From Sanghuangporus weigelae (Eukaryota > Basidiomycota > Agaricomycetes > Hymenochaetales > Hymenochaetaceae): a DNA stretch of 64,000 bases. The notes under the pieces were generated by a model, which did not search any database, was not told where the DNA came from, and was given only the letters and a program-made list of their open reading frames with translations. Positions 32,074 to 43,404 of the stretch are shown here, piece by piece (within the stretch, counting starts at the first letter, position 1; every line of letters begins with the position of its first letter). The stretch is from the NCBI GenBank assembly GCA_033182465.1, contig CP137325.1, positions 2,108,001 through 2,172,000 of the forward strand, in the 5' to 3' direction. Made by a program: the position numbers and the translations under genes.

Positions 32074-34360
32074 ATGGAGCTTGTCGCCTGGAGCTTCGCT
32101 CATAAAACTTCGTATTTCTTTCTGCTTGCAGTGACTTTTGGTGCACAACATGTGTTCGCCCTTGACGATGGTGTCGCAAAGCTTCCAGGTGCGCTCAACT
32201 CCTCTCTATCATTTGGTTTATCAATGTGCTTAATCTTCCGTAGTACTGGGGTATAACAGTGCGTACTTTGCAAATGTTCCATCCTGAGTTTCTCAGTATG
32301 CCAATTTCTCTTGCGGCTAGCATGGAACGCATTTCAGGTAGGTTTTATGGGAAAGACGCGTGACTTTCAATTTCTCATCCTCTTCTTAGTGCAATATCGA
32401 CCAAGATCTAATTCTGACCACGGCAAAACTGATGCAGTCTCTCGGCCTCCAAGTATACTCAGCCTCTCCTGCGCTTTGATCTACTCGCACATCTAAACTG
32501 TTGATAATTGAAGGATGTCGGATATACTCACGTTAATATTGACGATTGCTGGTCGGAAAGGAACAGAACTGAGACAGGCGACCTTGTGCCAGGTATGTCG
32601 TCTTCCACCTCGCATACACTCAGTCTGGTCAATCTTCCATATTCTTCTCAGACAAGGTCCGTTTTAGCGCTGGCATGAAAAATTTGACAGATCAACTCCA
32701 TGAAATGGGATTGTACGATTTCAATACTATATCTGCTGTAGTACCGAGCAGGCAAGCTGAAGTACCCTTGTTTAGCAATGCGGGTATCTATGGAGACAGC
32801 GGCTGGTTCACGTGTGCAGGATACCCCGGTTCGTTCCAAAATGAGGCTCGCGATGCGAAGACTTTCCAAGACTGGGGATTTGACTACTTGAAGTACGTTC
32901 TTCTTATTCTCGTATGGTTGTTCGCTAATGCGCGGAACGCGAAGGTATGACAATTGTGCAAGTGAGTCTCATGTTCGAATCCTCTATGCACTAAATTCGG
33001 TCTTATGAGTCATCCGATTCCCAGTTCCCTACGATGATATTCTTCGCGAAAACACGATGGGAAGTGCGTATCCCGGTTCCGCTAATCTTTCCTACTTCGC
33101 TTAGCAAAGCCATATGTTACAGAGTACCAACGTATGGCAGATGCTATTGCGGATCTCGCCAAATCTTCCGGGAAGCCGCCAATAATCTTCTCTCTTTGCG
33201 AATGGGGTTGGGTAAATACAACTCTGTTTGCCTTCGGAAATCCCGTCATTTAAAACTGCCATTTGGGTACAGAGTCAGGTATGGATCTGGGGAAAGCAGT
33301 TTGGCGCGTCCTGGAGAACCACCAATGACATTGGACCAAACTGGCAGTCGCTTGCATCAATCATTAATTTGTACGTTCGGTTTCTTTTCAATGCTTTATC
33401 GATACACTCGATGATAATCAACATTCTTTGCAGTAACTCATTCATCACGATGGCTGCTGACTTCTATGGACATAATGATTTGGACATGGTACGTCTGATT
33501 ATATGTGCGACAGTTTATACACACCAATTGATCAGGGATCTATAGCTTCAAATGTAAGTTCTTATTGACTTAAGCAGCCATCTGTGCTGATCCATCGTAT
33601 CAAGTGGAAACGGAGATATGACAGTGGATGAAGTAAAATCTCATTTCACTGCCTGGGCTCTCATGAAATCTCCACTCTTGATCGGCGCAAACGTAGGCAT
33701 ACCAACATTAAAAAAAGTTACTTATTCAATGGCCTTACCTATCACTCTTCGTTCAGTTGTCCGCAATCAAAGATTCCGACCTGGAAGTACTAAAGAACCA
33801 AGAAATACTTGCCATCAACCAGGATCCTGTCGTCGGAACTAGCATATCACCATTCCGCTGGGGGGTAAACGTGAGTTTGCTTCCATACTGTTTACCAAAC
33901 TTTGTGCTAATGGTTTGCTCAGCCTGACTGGACAAGTGATCCATCGCATCCTGCTGGTTACTGGAGTGGACCGTCTCAGAACGGTACAGTCGTCATGCTT
34001 GTAGGCACATAAACTTGCTCAGTGTCGTCTCTTCGTTCATACGAGTATCGTCTAGCTGAATACTCTTGACGAACCGACGGACATGTTCTTCAATCTAACC
34101 GAGTCGCCCTGGATCCGAGCTGGACGACAGTATTCAGTCAGAGTACGTAACAGTATTCCCTTCATTAAGCGCTCGCAATAAACGTTTCGTCTTTTCAGGA
34201 CCTTTGGACGCATACAGACAACGGAACAGCTGTCCGGAACTTCACGGCAACGGCTGTCCCTCCTCATGGTGTAGTTGCATTATTGCTGAAAGATGCAGGA
34301 GACGAACCTCCTGGGATCGAGCCGAAATGCGCTGTGTGGCTTGAGTGCAGTGCGGGTTGA
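32074..34360 (+). CDS. Secreted alpha-galactosidase, GH27 family
   Basis: Eighteen exons give 439 residues with every phase consistent: 32074-32188, 32244-32258, 32321-32337, 32390-32452, 32514-32592, 32652-32712, 32776-32892, 32945-32961, 33025-33063, 33105-33211, 33273-33370, 33434-33488, 33546-33553, 33605-33692, 33757-33870, 33923-34000, 34056-34142, 34199-34360. A signal peptide occupies ~1-29 (hydrophobic [10 protein letters not shown]). Family signatures are [39 protein letters not shown] (catalytic nucleophile Asp), SLCEWGW and [11 protein letters not shown] (acid/base Asp). A beta-rich C-terminal domain ends the protein. It should release alpha-galactosyl residues from oligosaccharides or galactomannan outside the cell. 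The exons of 15, 17, 17 and 8 nt are unusual. Confidence 0.9.
33546..33553 (+). other. 8-nt microexon of the galactosidase gene
   Basis: CTTCAAAT between a TATAG acceptor and a GTAAGT donor. Inclusion gives DMLQIGNGDM across three exons, the usual GH27 wording. Skipping it, or using the alternative upstream acceptor after gatcag, puts the next exon out of frame with an early TGA. Confidence 0.75.
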
Positions 34361-34874
34361 GTGCACCGACCAGAACGGCACAAGAGCCGGAGGTTGAATA
34401 TATGATTTCCTTGAGGATCACTGCACTACAGACGCATGCCGAATGGTTGATCCTGCTTTATAACGGAGTTTCAATGTATGAGTATGCTAAGTAGCTCCTT
34501 AGAGCTATTTCTTTCCGTTGACAGTAAGAGAGAAATGAAAAGCCAGTCATGAACAACTGACAATGTTCTATTTTGAATTCGCGGCTCGCAACTGCTCATA
34601 TTGCTACCGACCTAATTCTAGAACGTGGTTTTGCAACGCACACTACATGGAAGCAAAGTGAAGCAATGGTTATATTAATACGCATACGACGAGAAACCAC
34701 AGCAAAGCAACTTCAATTTAGAACGTGGTTTTGTGCACACTACGAGGAAGCAAAGTGAAGCAAAGGTTACATAGATACAGTATACATTGAGAAAGCAGCT
34801 TCAAAGGTAAATCCATCTCAATTCCACTGCAATAAAGGACCCCTTTAGTATCTCATACGACCACATCATAGAGC
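34361..34874. other. Intergenic with a short direct repeat
   Basis: The text tagaacgtggttttg and acacta-g-ggaagcaaagtgaagcaa occurs twice (34617-34660 and 34718-34765). No gene was found. Confidence 0.4.
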
Positions 34875-35061
34875 ATGTCTGGCAAGGAATCCACAGGGAA
34901 AGGGAAAGGGAAAGCAAAAAGCGAAGAGCCCCCCGTTCCCACTCTTGACTCGGCGAAGTTCCCTCAGACGACTGTTTACCAGAGATTGGAAAGAGCACCT
35001 GATCCAAAGCAACCTGATACGAACCAACCAGGCTTTCTAAATAAAATCCGTCCTAAAGAGA
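34875..35061 (+). CDS. Small lysine-rich protein, model uncertain
   Basis: An ATG opens a 63-codon frame rich in Lys, Pro and Glu (MSGKESTGKGKGKAKSEEPP) that ends at 35061-35066. A second open stretch with similar composition lies at 35085-35359 (FHRVPIKMKISYGEAMSSAQ). The two join in frame only if a weak GTCCTA donor at 35047 and the CAG acceptor at 35083 are used. The strong GTGAGT donor at 35062 gives an early stop. I recognise no family. It may be one two-exon gene or unrelated fragments. Confidence 0.35.
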
Positions 35062-35691
35062 AGTGAGTTTAAATTTAACATCAGAAAATGAGAAAAGGGT
35101 AAAGACCAGTGTCCCTAACCCTTTTCATAGAGTGCCTATAAAAATGAAAATATCCTACGGCGAAGCAATGTCTAGCGCACAAAGGGAAGAAGAGAATAAA
35201 TCTCGTTCAAGAGGATTCAGAGTCCCAGAAGCGGTGAAGAATCCGATAAAGGCTGCGAAAAGCGAAAAGTTGAGTTGCGACAGTACTACAAGTTTGCAAT
35301 TTTCTCAGAAGCTGACAATTTGCCCTTCTTTCGATATAACGTACGTAGAGTCACGGTAGGGTACAACCCGGACGAGGAATTGTGAGTTTTCGACCCCGTC
35401 TAAGTTATGCTTGATCTGACGAATTCATTCCAAAAGCATTACTATTCAAAAGGACTTTTAAAGATCGATATCCAAGTGCGAGTAGTAACCGTGCATTACG
35501 TAATTGATTAGTTTATGTAACAAACCAATTCCGTTCGTTCGGTGCTTGATTATTTCTCAAGAAAATCGAAAGCAAAGCGAGGAAGGTATGCACGCATGAA
35601 GTCATGATGAAACGAAAATTTTCGCAAAATTCCATCTTTAAGAATCAACAAAATCAGGACACTTTTCCATGTGCAAACTGCGACTGCCCCT

Positions 35692-37156
35692 TCAACTCTT
35701 GGGATTCTTCACCCAATACGCCCCATTCGGCCACTCATACTCCTCAATACTCGTCTTGAACATCTCGATACTATACCCTTCCTCGTTCTTATCGGGAACG
35801 ACATACCGGCCTCTTTCGTTGATCTTACACGGATACTTGAAATGCTCGTGCAGATGATCAACGAACTCGAGTACGTTGCGCTCCATCGAACCGCTCACGG
35901 CGATGTAGTCTATAAGGCTGAGATGGATGACGTACTCGCATAAACCAACTCCACCTGCATGAGGGCAGACGGGAACTCCGAATTTCGAGGCGAGAAGGAT
36001 GACGGAGAGGACTTCACTCACTCCGGCGAGACGACAGCTGTCGAGCTGTACGACGTCGATCGCGTTGGCTTGGAGGAGCTGCTTGAAGATGATACGATTA
36101 TGCGCGTGCTCGCCTGTAGCTACTCCTATTCCGTAGGGTTTGAGCGCGTTCCGTACGGCTGCGTGACCAAGGACGTCGTCTGGAGCTGTTGGTTCTTCGA
36201 TGAACCACGGCTTGATCTCCGCTAGAGATTTGACGTAGTCTATCGCTTCGGGTACGTCCCATACTTGATTAGCATCGATCATGAGCACCGCACCCGTCGG
36301 GCCAGCGTTCTTGCCCTTCAACCCTTCGGAGTTGGGGTCTCGTGGAGGATGACCAGGAGGAAGGAAAGAATGATCGTCAATAACTCGACGTATGATCTTC
36401 CCTCTGCGCAAATCTGCTTCTCGATCTGCACCGACTTTCATCTTGAAATGGTTGAATCCCTGCGAAACAGCCTCCCGCGTCAACCGTTCCACTTTCTCGT
36501 CCGAGTAGCCTAACCATCCTGCGCTCGTTACATAAGCAGGATATCCCTCTTTCCGTACTCTCTCCTCTCTTTCCTTCTTCCCGCTTTCTTTGGCTTTCAG
36601 CATCTCTAACGCCTCCTCAGGCGCGATTGCGTCTGTGATATAGCGAAACGTCGTGGCCCGGACGAATTCTTCCGGAGTGAAGTCTACGACGAGTTTCCAT
36701 AATGGCTTTTTGCGAGAGCGGGCAAACATGTCCCAAAGAGCGTTGGAGACGGCTCCGGTAGCGATGTGTATGATTCCCTTTTCGGGGCCAAGCCATCGAA
36801 GTTGAGGATCCGAGAGGAGGAAGGAGAATGCTTGACCCATGTTTGCGAAGAGAGATTCGACTTCCTTTCCGACGAGCTTTTTGGCGAGTTCCTCAATTGC
36901 TTTGCAGACCTACACGAAGCGAACGTGTCAGTTTCTCAGTCACTGAATCAAAAAGTGTAGTACTCACAATATCATTACCTCTCCCGATTGTGAATGTCAT
37001 GCCGTAGCCGACAAGATCAGAGTTTGTAAAGAGAGCGACATAGGCGGATGAGTAGTCGCACTCTGTGTTCATGGCATCCGTACCATCTCCTGAAAGAGAA
37101 GTAGGAAAACGGACATCCTGCGTCTCGAATCCGGTTATTTTGATCGAGTCCGCCAT
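35692..37156 (-). CDS. Enolase-superfamily sugar-acid dehydratase (L-fuconate/L-galactonate type)
   Basis: Two exons, 37156-36968 and 36909-35692, join across a 58 bp GTGAGT...TAG intron in phase 0 to give 468 residues. Hallmarks: N-terminal capping region with DVRFPTS and [19 protein letters not shown] (Lys 219 and 221), the metal ligands in MIDANQ (Asp 275), IEEP (Glu 301) and TGEHAHN (Glu 330), and the general-base His 380 in CPHAGGVGL. The wording matches both L-fuconate dehydratase and fungal L-galactonate dehydratase (LGD1, pectin-derived galacturonate pathway), and I cannot separate them by eye. Both remove water from a sugar acid to give a 2-keto-3-deoxy acid in the cytosol. A ~23-residue Pro/Gly insert sits near residue 247. 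Confidence 0.88.
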
Positions 37157-38240
37157 GGCTGAAGCACGCCTGAGGAGGACGAGGAGTGAGGTTGCATGGC
37201 TGTTATATTTTAAGAAAGTTATCGCTGATCAGATGCTCACCCGGAGTTTGCGGCCCGCTTGCTCCGCTCCGACCATCTGCTTGGACTCATCCGGTCCGGT
37301 TTGGGCTCTTCCACGCGCGGATCACTGTCGGGCACTCAAAAGTCCGTTTTGGCAGAGAGGAGAACAAATCGGGCAGTGAGTAAAAATACGGACAACTGTA
37401 TCGAAAATCCGTCAGAACGTACTTCATCACATCACATTGATGGAGATTTTCGATTTTGCTCTACTCAAACACCAGAGCTCCGTCCGTATTTCATCTCAGT
37501 TCCTCGATCTAGGAACGGCAGCAACACAGTCCATCGGGACTTCGACTTGTCCCAGCACAGCAATTTCAAACACGGAAGCGAACTGAAAGATCCTACCTTA
37601 TCGCTGGAAAAGACAAAGCTTCGCGGAGGTTCAAATAACACGAGAAATAACACACTGCTCTTCGAGTCGCTTCTTCACGCTCTGAACCCAGCAATATCGT
37701 CGGAAGATTTCTTGGATCTAGAAGAGGGTTTTCGAAAGTATGCATTAAGGATAAAAACACTCCAGGAAGAGAATCGTGAAATGTTTGAGGGAGCCTATCT
37801 TTTTTTGACATCACGAAAGCGCTCAGATGCTTGACCTGTTTTCATACGAAACAATCCATTGCATGATTAATAATAAATTTATGCACCACATCTAGTGTAA
37901 AGTAAATATAGATCAAAGAATGAAAAAAAGGAAATCAGCGACCAGAAGGAAGCGGACGGAAAGAAAACATTGCCAATTTATGCAAAGACCAAATCATGAA
38001 CTCTGAAACCGAAAAAAAATAGGTGAGACTCAAGCCAAGGTATTCAGCAAATGAACTAAAGGAGTTGAAGTCTAGTTATTGAAGTCGTTGTCATAAGCTT
38101 AGTAGGAGAAGTACGTGTCGACTATTATTTGAACGGATCCAAACGGGTATAGAAGGAGCTGAGTTGCCTGATAGAATCGACCTGCTTCTGAGTAAGCCTC
38201 AGAGAAAGCCCGTACGTGCTTTATATGCCTAGACAAACAG
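37157..38240. other. Upstream region with one unassigned frame
   Basis: A plus-strand frame open from about 37259 to 37834 ends in a plausible protein-like stretch (LLFESLLHALNPAISSEDFL and LQEENREMFEGAYLF) but has no in-frame ATG until near its end. It may be the last exon of a gene divergent from the dehydratase. No start or splice sites could be fixed. 37835-38240 shows nothing. Confidence 0.3.
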
Positions 38241-38752
38241 TTACGTGAGCTTGTCCCACCTTGATTTAGGGATAAAGCATACCAGCATAGCCTCGTCAGA
38301 AGCATCCCGCAGCAATCGACACTCTCCGCTCAGATACACACGTATCGAACCGATGGGGATTAAGTGTTTGTCGAATAAGTCGACTGTATAATGTCTTTGC
38401 GGATCGTTTAAGTCCGTTTTGAGCACCTCCCTGATAAACGCGAACTTGATTAGTCTCAAGAAAGATTGATGATTTAAAACGTATGTGCGTACAGAAGGGA
38501 AGCTGTGGTTATCTGCCTTGGAAATATGTATGGGTCGCTCAGTTGAACATCGAGGGAGGCAGCATCTATAGCGTTGCATACAAACGCGAGCGTCGCCGCG
38601 CTCACTTTGCGATGTAGTTCGTTATAGATGAAGGCCGCGATATTGCTTTTGTATTTTGGATTGGCCATAAGTCGCGTAGATTCGATGAAGTTCAGAGAGG
38701 TCAAGGAAGGATTGAAAGATTGGAAAACATTTCGGAAGAAATCCAGTGGCAT
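38241..38752 (-). CDS. Hypothetical protein, two exons
   Basis: Exons 38752-38493 and 38454-38241 join in frame across a very short 38 bp GTACGC...GAG intron to give 157 residues. The start MPLDFFRNVFQSFN is the first in-frame ATG, although the frame is open further upstream without one. The second exon reads smoothly (HYTVDLFDKHLIPIGSIRVY, then DASDEAMLVCFIPKSRW). I recognise no family. The short intron makes the model tentative. It could be a fragment of a longer gene. Confidence 0.4.
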
Positions 38753-39655
38753 TATATACCGCACAATTGAACTGGCCACGAAACTGCCGCATGTCTCGGG
38801 ATTCGAGTCAGTGCCACAGTGAAACACCGGGCCACCTGAGGCTGTGCATTCCGATTGTGATCAGTAAAAAGGAACTTATCCGGCCACGATAAGAGCAAAT
38901 AGAGGCCTCTAAGCTTGTCGGCCGGCCTTCAGGTATTCACGAGAGGATGCGCCAGGCCCGGGTTCATGACGCGTTCGGGGCAATTGTGAGTCATCGCCTC
39001 AGTCCAGGTCGGTTGTTCTTCTTCCACAATTATAATGGCCTGCATTCTTCACACTATTCCGACAGTCATAGATCGGGTCGCTCCGTGCTCTACTTTCGTG
39101 CCTGAATGCCAATTGGTCATGCTGATTGGTTATTAGAGGTGTAGCAAAGACACGGCGCTCTGGTTGATGAACTGCGAGAGATACTGGCAAGGATGGGAGA
39201 AGTATTCCAAAGAGTTTATTTGCTCCAGAAATTTTGGCAGTTTAAGCATACCTGACTACTCCACGTTACCGAAAGTAAACACGTTTGCAATGACCAACCG
39301 AACTCAATGATATGTAAGTTTGCGGCAGGTCACTATCATTGACTTTGGGACTGGAATGGATCCGCAGAATCTCTCTGCGTGGAGGCTTTCCCGGGGTCGA
39401 GAAAAAAAGAAGGATCGGAATGAGCGAAATTAATTCATGTATAAAAAGCAGAACGGCAAGCTTGGGTGCATGAGACAGTAAAATGCGATTGTACTGCAGG
39501 TGTCGGAAGTCAGACATTCAATTCATTCATTCGCTCGAGGCATATCACGTGATACAAGTCAGAATTTTTTTCTCAATTCACGGCTGAGATCTTTACTCAC
39601 GAACGCATTCCCATGTCCCATGTCCTGCTTCAGATAACACCTGCGTCTGTAACAA
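38753..39655. other. Intergenic, nothing recognised
   Basis: Only short frames of unlikely composition. The last ~100 bases are the promoter side of TRM112. Confidence 0.4.
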
Positions 39656-40203
39656 ATGGTCCGTTTAATAACCCACAACCTGCTTTCCTGTCATGTCAAA
39701 GGCTGCACGAGCAACAACTTCCCGTTGCGCTTCCAGGACGTCAAGGTCGAGCTGCGAGAGGCTGAATTTAACGCCGAGTTTCTGAGGAATTTCGTCCCCC
39801 GTATAGAATGGACGGCGCTTGTGGATGCAGCGAAGGAGGTGAGTGTTATCGCATCGATGAACGCAACGGGATTTCTTAATGGCCGTTGCAGCTTGGAGAT
39901 ACCTCATTGCCTGGGGAGTTGCCTGAAAAGCTGGACGACGAATTCTTGAAAAGCCTGCATCATGTCTTGCTCGAGGTGAGTATCTCCCAAACATAGAAGG
40001 CGGTGTGAACACCAAGTTGACAGCCTATTGTCAGATCCATGTAGAAGAAGGCGCAATGGTTTGCCCGAACTGCGGACACGTCTACAAAATTATGAGCGGC
40101 ATTCCAAACATGGTAGGTATCATTTGGCTCACATAGGTCGTGTCTTCAGCTAATATGCCAAACTCATTCGCAATGTTAGCTCTTGACTGAGAGCGAGATT
40201 TGA
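39656..40203 (+). CDS. TRM112: TRM112-like methyltransferase activator
   Basis: Four exons, 39656-39838, 39892-39975, 40035-40112 and 40180-40203, give 122 residues with all introns in phase 0 and GT-AG ends. The N-terminus MVRLITHNLLSCHVKGC and the C-terminus VCPNCGHVYKIMSGIPNMLL match the Trm112 zinc-binding domain (Cys 12, 17, 99, 102). A helical insert (FNAEFLRNFVPRIEWTALVDAA) lies between. By family knowledge Trm112 is the small partner that activates tRNA, rRNA and eRF1 methyltransferases such as Trm9, Trm11, Bud23 and Mtq2. Length is close to the usual ~125-135 residues. The gene looks intact. Confidence 0.93.
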
Positions 40204-41558
40204 TGAACCAGTCATTTATTATCAGAGACGGTTTTCGTACACGTCTGTCACGTCGTTCGGCGACCAGGCATTCCAACCCGATATTCTGCGCCTCGCGAAA
40301 GTCCATCCTAGATCAAGACTCCATAATCGTTTCTTTACTGTTCGACCTTTCCAGAGAAAGGGCAGGAATAGATGGATTAACAAAATATAGAGGGCGTACT
40401 TGAGTATCTCACTTTATCTCCTGCACAATGTACCAGACCTAAGTACAATCTTATCCTTTGTACCAGTTTACACTATCAATACCATCTGTGTTCTCTGCGA
40501 GTATTACCAGCCTTAGTCGGTTCTTGCAAAGCGCCTTTAAAGGTGCGCTAAAAGAGCGTTCGGAAACAAAAGCGTGAACTGGAATGGAGGAAAACAATTA
40601 GAAGCGCTTTTTCCTATAAGAAAGAGAAGCAACGCACAGAGGGCCTGCTTGGTTCAACTAACGTCGCAGGATGTCAAACACCCATAACGCCGCAAGAAAG
40701 CTTGCACCCCGTGGGCGTTCAGCTTGACCAAAGCTGAACTGAATGCTCACTCGTCATCACCATACCGGAAGTCATACTGGGTCGGTTCAAGCGTTCATGC
40801 TTCCAGCCAAAAACAAAGGATGAGAGACACGAGTACGTTTGGAACGTGCTCGGCGTGGACTTTCGCACGGGGGGGGGGGGGGGGGGGGTTCCTGGTGGAA
40901 CCTGAGCGACACCGAGTGGATGCGTTTCGTGGTACGCTCATTTCCTCCCAGCGCCCCCTCAGCTTACTGCAACGGAGCCACCCCTCTGTCCTGGGAGACA
41001 AGAAACGCAGAGGCATTAGCAGTCACTACCCACCTCCTTGCCCTAGCGACGACTGCCTACCGGTACTGAGAACGTCCGGATAGTGGCCTGGACAAAATTT
41101 TACGAACAATGAAAAGTAGGTGCGGCAACGGTCAAAGAACAAAGAATTCCTTCCTGAGCGGCCATTCCAGATGACATAATGACTTGGACATACGTGTGGT
41201 TTGGATATCGTCCTTTCTGGGACATTCCTTTCGGTTCCGCTCGAGAGCACGAGTTTGCCTTCTGTGCTAAGGCGACATCAAAGCCAAACAAAAATCTATG
41301 GGCGCATGTTGTGCTGTGTTTACACTCACGAACGATTGCAATCGATTGACCCCGCGAGGACCTGGGAGGACCCAATAGGACCCCTTGTTTAAGTCAGCCG
41401 AGAAGGTATAAAGACAGGGTCGTGACTCGAAAGTCTCTTTCTTCAGCTCTACCACCATCGTGTAGAGCACACCTACTATCCAACCACTTACCAGCTCTTT
41501 ACCTCTAACCTCATTGTAATACCCACTTTCCTCTCGTCTTGTATTTGTCTTAAGTACA
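40204..41558. other. Intergenic with poly-G tract and promoter side of next gene
   Basis: No gene was called. The frames through 40724-41070 are driven by the G run. 41380-41558 is pyrimidine-rich and probably the 5' leader of the next gene. Confidence 0.4.
40869..40888 (+). repeat. 20-base poly-G tract
   Basis: Twenty consecutive G on the plus strand. Such runs can form quadruplexes, slip in replication and cause assembly errors, so the exact length is uncertain. Confidence 0.9.
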
Positions 41559-42344
41559 ATGTCAACCGTGGCACTCAAATCGCGTACAGTCACAGAAACC
41601 GCTTCCGCCCTTGAAGCCACGAACACTCCCTCAAAGGGAGCAGCAGCGAGTGTGCCCGTTGCAGTACCTCGCACCCCAAAACGTCGCAGGGATGCCTCTC
41701 CAGCTCCCGAAAGCGCGCAGACATCGCCAGGGTCCCCGGATTCTATAATTCGCAAGGTTGCGGCTCGTCGTGTGGGCGAGCGTTCTTTGACACCTTACCC
41801 TCCCTCAATGTTTTCACCGCGCGTCTCCAGCGGTACGCGCTCCGTTACTCCTTACCCGGGCTTACGACGACGGCTATCACGTTCAGGCACCGAGACGCCT
41901 ACCACAAGTCTATCTTCATCCCCAAACAAGGAGAACGAGTCCTTCATTCGTTCTGCTGCACCCTCACCCTCTCCAAAAAAGAAGGGAAAGTTCGACTGGA
42001 AAGAACGCGGAAGGTCGATCAGCCGCACTCCAAGCAACGAGAGTCTCTTTACCTTTGGCGTGCCTACGAACACGCCTCGGACTCCGTCAAGGTCTTCGTC
42101 CCTTTCCGATTCGTCTTCTGACGAGTCGATCAAGGAACCGGGCACACCACCGCCCTTGCTCGAGCGAGCCATCGTCCGCCTCTTCGAACAGGAGATAGAA
42201 AAGAAATGCAAAGAGCTCACGGAGTCCCCACTGGCGGACGTGACAGAGGCTTATACCGAACCTGACGTTTTCTCTTTCGACGCGTACGACATCTTGTGTC
42301 CGCCCAACACTCCTAGCAACGACAAGGTCATTCGTGACTGGTGA
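41559..42344 (+). CDS. Disordered S/T-P-rich protein with KEN box
   Basis: A single exon of 261 residues. Nearly all of it is Ser, Thr, Pro and Arg, with more than ten S/T-P sites (for example RTPKRRRDASPAP, LTPYPP, VTPYPG) that suit proline-directed kinases such as CDKs. PNKENES at ~122-128 is a KEN box, the usual APC/C degron. The last ~60 residues can fold: LLERAIVRLFEQEIEKKCKEL is a clear amphipathic helix, followed by acidic FSFDAYDILCPPNTP. A role under cell-cycle control is inferred from these motifs only. I recognise no named family. The ATG follows a pyrimidine-rich leader. Confidence 0.7.
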   Translation: MSTVALKSRTVTETASALEATNTPSKGAAASVPVAVPRTPKRRRDASPAPESAQTSPGSPDSIIRKVAARRVGERSLTPYPPSMFSPRVSSGTRSVTPYPGLRRRLSRSGTETPTTSLSSSPNKENESFIRSAAPSPSPKKKGKFDWKERGRSISRTPSNESLFTFGVPTNTPRTPSRSSSLSDSSSDESIKEPGTPPPLLERAIVRLFEQEIEKKCKELTESPLADVTEAYTEPDVFSFDAYDILCPPNTPSNDKVIRDW

Positions 42345-43404
42345 GTTCTCATCCAAAATGAAAACATTAGAACATAAATTAATCTCCGCTCGTCAGACGG
42401 CTATTGATTACGAGACGAACTTATATTCCGTGCGGCCTCCATCCGCACCAAAACATCTGTGTTGATATATGCAATCCCCTTTCTTGATTGTCTTCGTTCT
42501 AATGCGCTTCCGATTTGTAATATCCAACGTATCCCATCTACGTATTCTGTCTGTAACGCATGTCAGCCTTGTATCGTCTTATTCTTGTAAAGCGTAGCTC
42601 TCCGCGATCCCACTTCTCTGTCTCCTCTCAGCGATGTACAATATTTATAACGACAATGCTCTTTAGCACCAATTTATAATAATTTATACGACGACTGGGA
42701 GACGCTCTCAGGTCGAGTCGTATTGTTTGTTTGTCCGTACTTTCGTGGCGTGGCTGAGAAATTTCACGATGCGAATATAAGGTCTTATTAACAGTTACAT
42801 CTTTAGAAGAAATACTGATGGCAGTTCTGATTATATTTCAACACATCATCGTATCGCACAGTATAGAATCCCTTGCATTGATATTATAGCGACAATGAAA
42901 TAAGTAAATAAATAAATAATAACAATAAAAAAATAAACGAAGTTGCGGTTGTTTATGTAATACACAAGTCGATTTATTCTCACGGGTGCAATCAAATTAC
43001 AAATTAAAAACAGGTGCCACCTCTCATACCAAGTAATACAAGGCCAGATCAGTCCGATACTCACTAGCAGCTCCAGGTTGTTTGACTCATTTCATGGATG
43101 CCTTTTTAGCAGTCCAGAAAGGTCCGGGGAAGATCCTGACTGACTCCGCCATTGCACTCTTATTGTCGTGGTAATTCTGCTCCCGTGTTGACATTGTATG
43201 GCTTCGCATTTTTCTCTCGCATGCGGTACGGGCACTAAAGAAAGGTTACTATCTGGAAATCGCAATTTTGCTGTGAGCCGAGATGTCTTAAACTTTCGCC
43301 CGGATGGCCAGCCAGGCCGGTCGGGAACATTATTCTATTGTTGTACAGTCGCTTGAACTCCCTTGGGGTGCACTTTTATCACCGCGGACCTCGGAAAGGC
43401 CATC
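42345..43404. other. A/T-rich intergenic stretch
   Basis: 3' flank of the KEN-box gene. 42895-42945 is almost pure A/T with taaataaataaataa-type runs. No gene was seen. Confidence 0.45.

Noticed and set aside
31591-32151. 186-codon minus-strand frame before and over the galactosidase start
   Set aside because: It overlaps the signal-peptide exon, resembles no family and lacks repeat or codon support.
32259-32296. Alternative short intron in the galactosidase gene ending at TCTCAG
   Set aside because: It keeps frame but inserts unrelated residues before WNAF. The acceptor at 32320 gives the family text GYNTWNAF instead.
42890-42950. A/T-rich block considered as a replication origin
   Set aside because: Composition alone is no evidence in basidiomycetes, and no consensus is known to test by eye.
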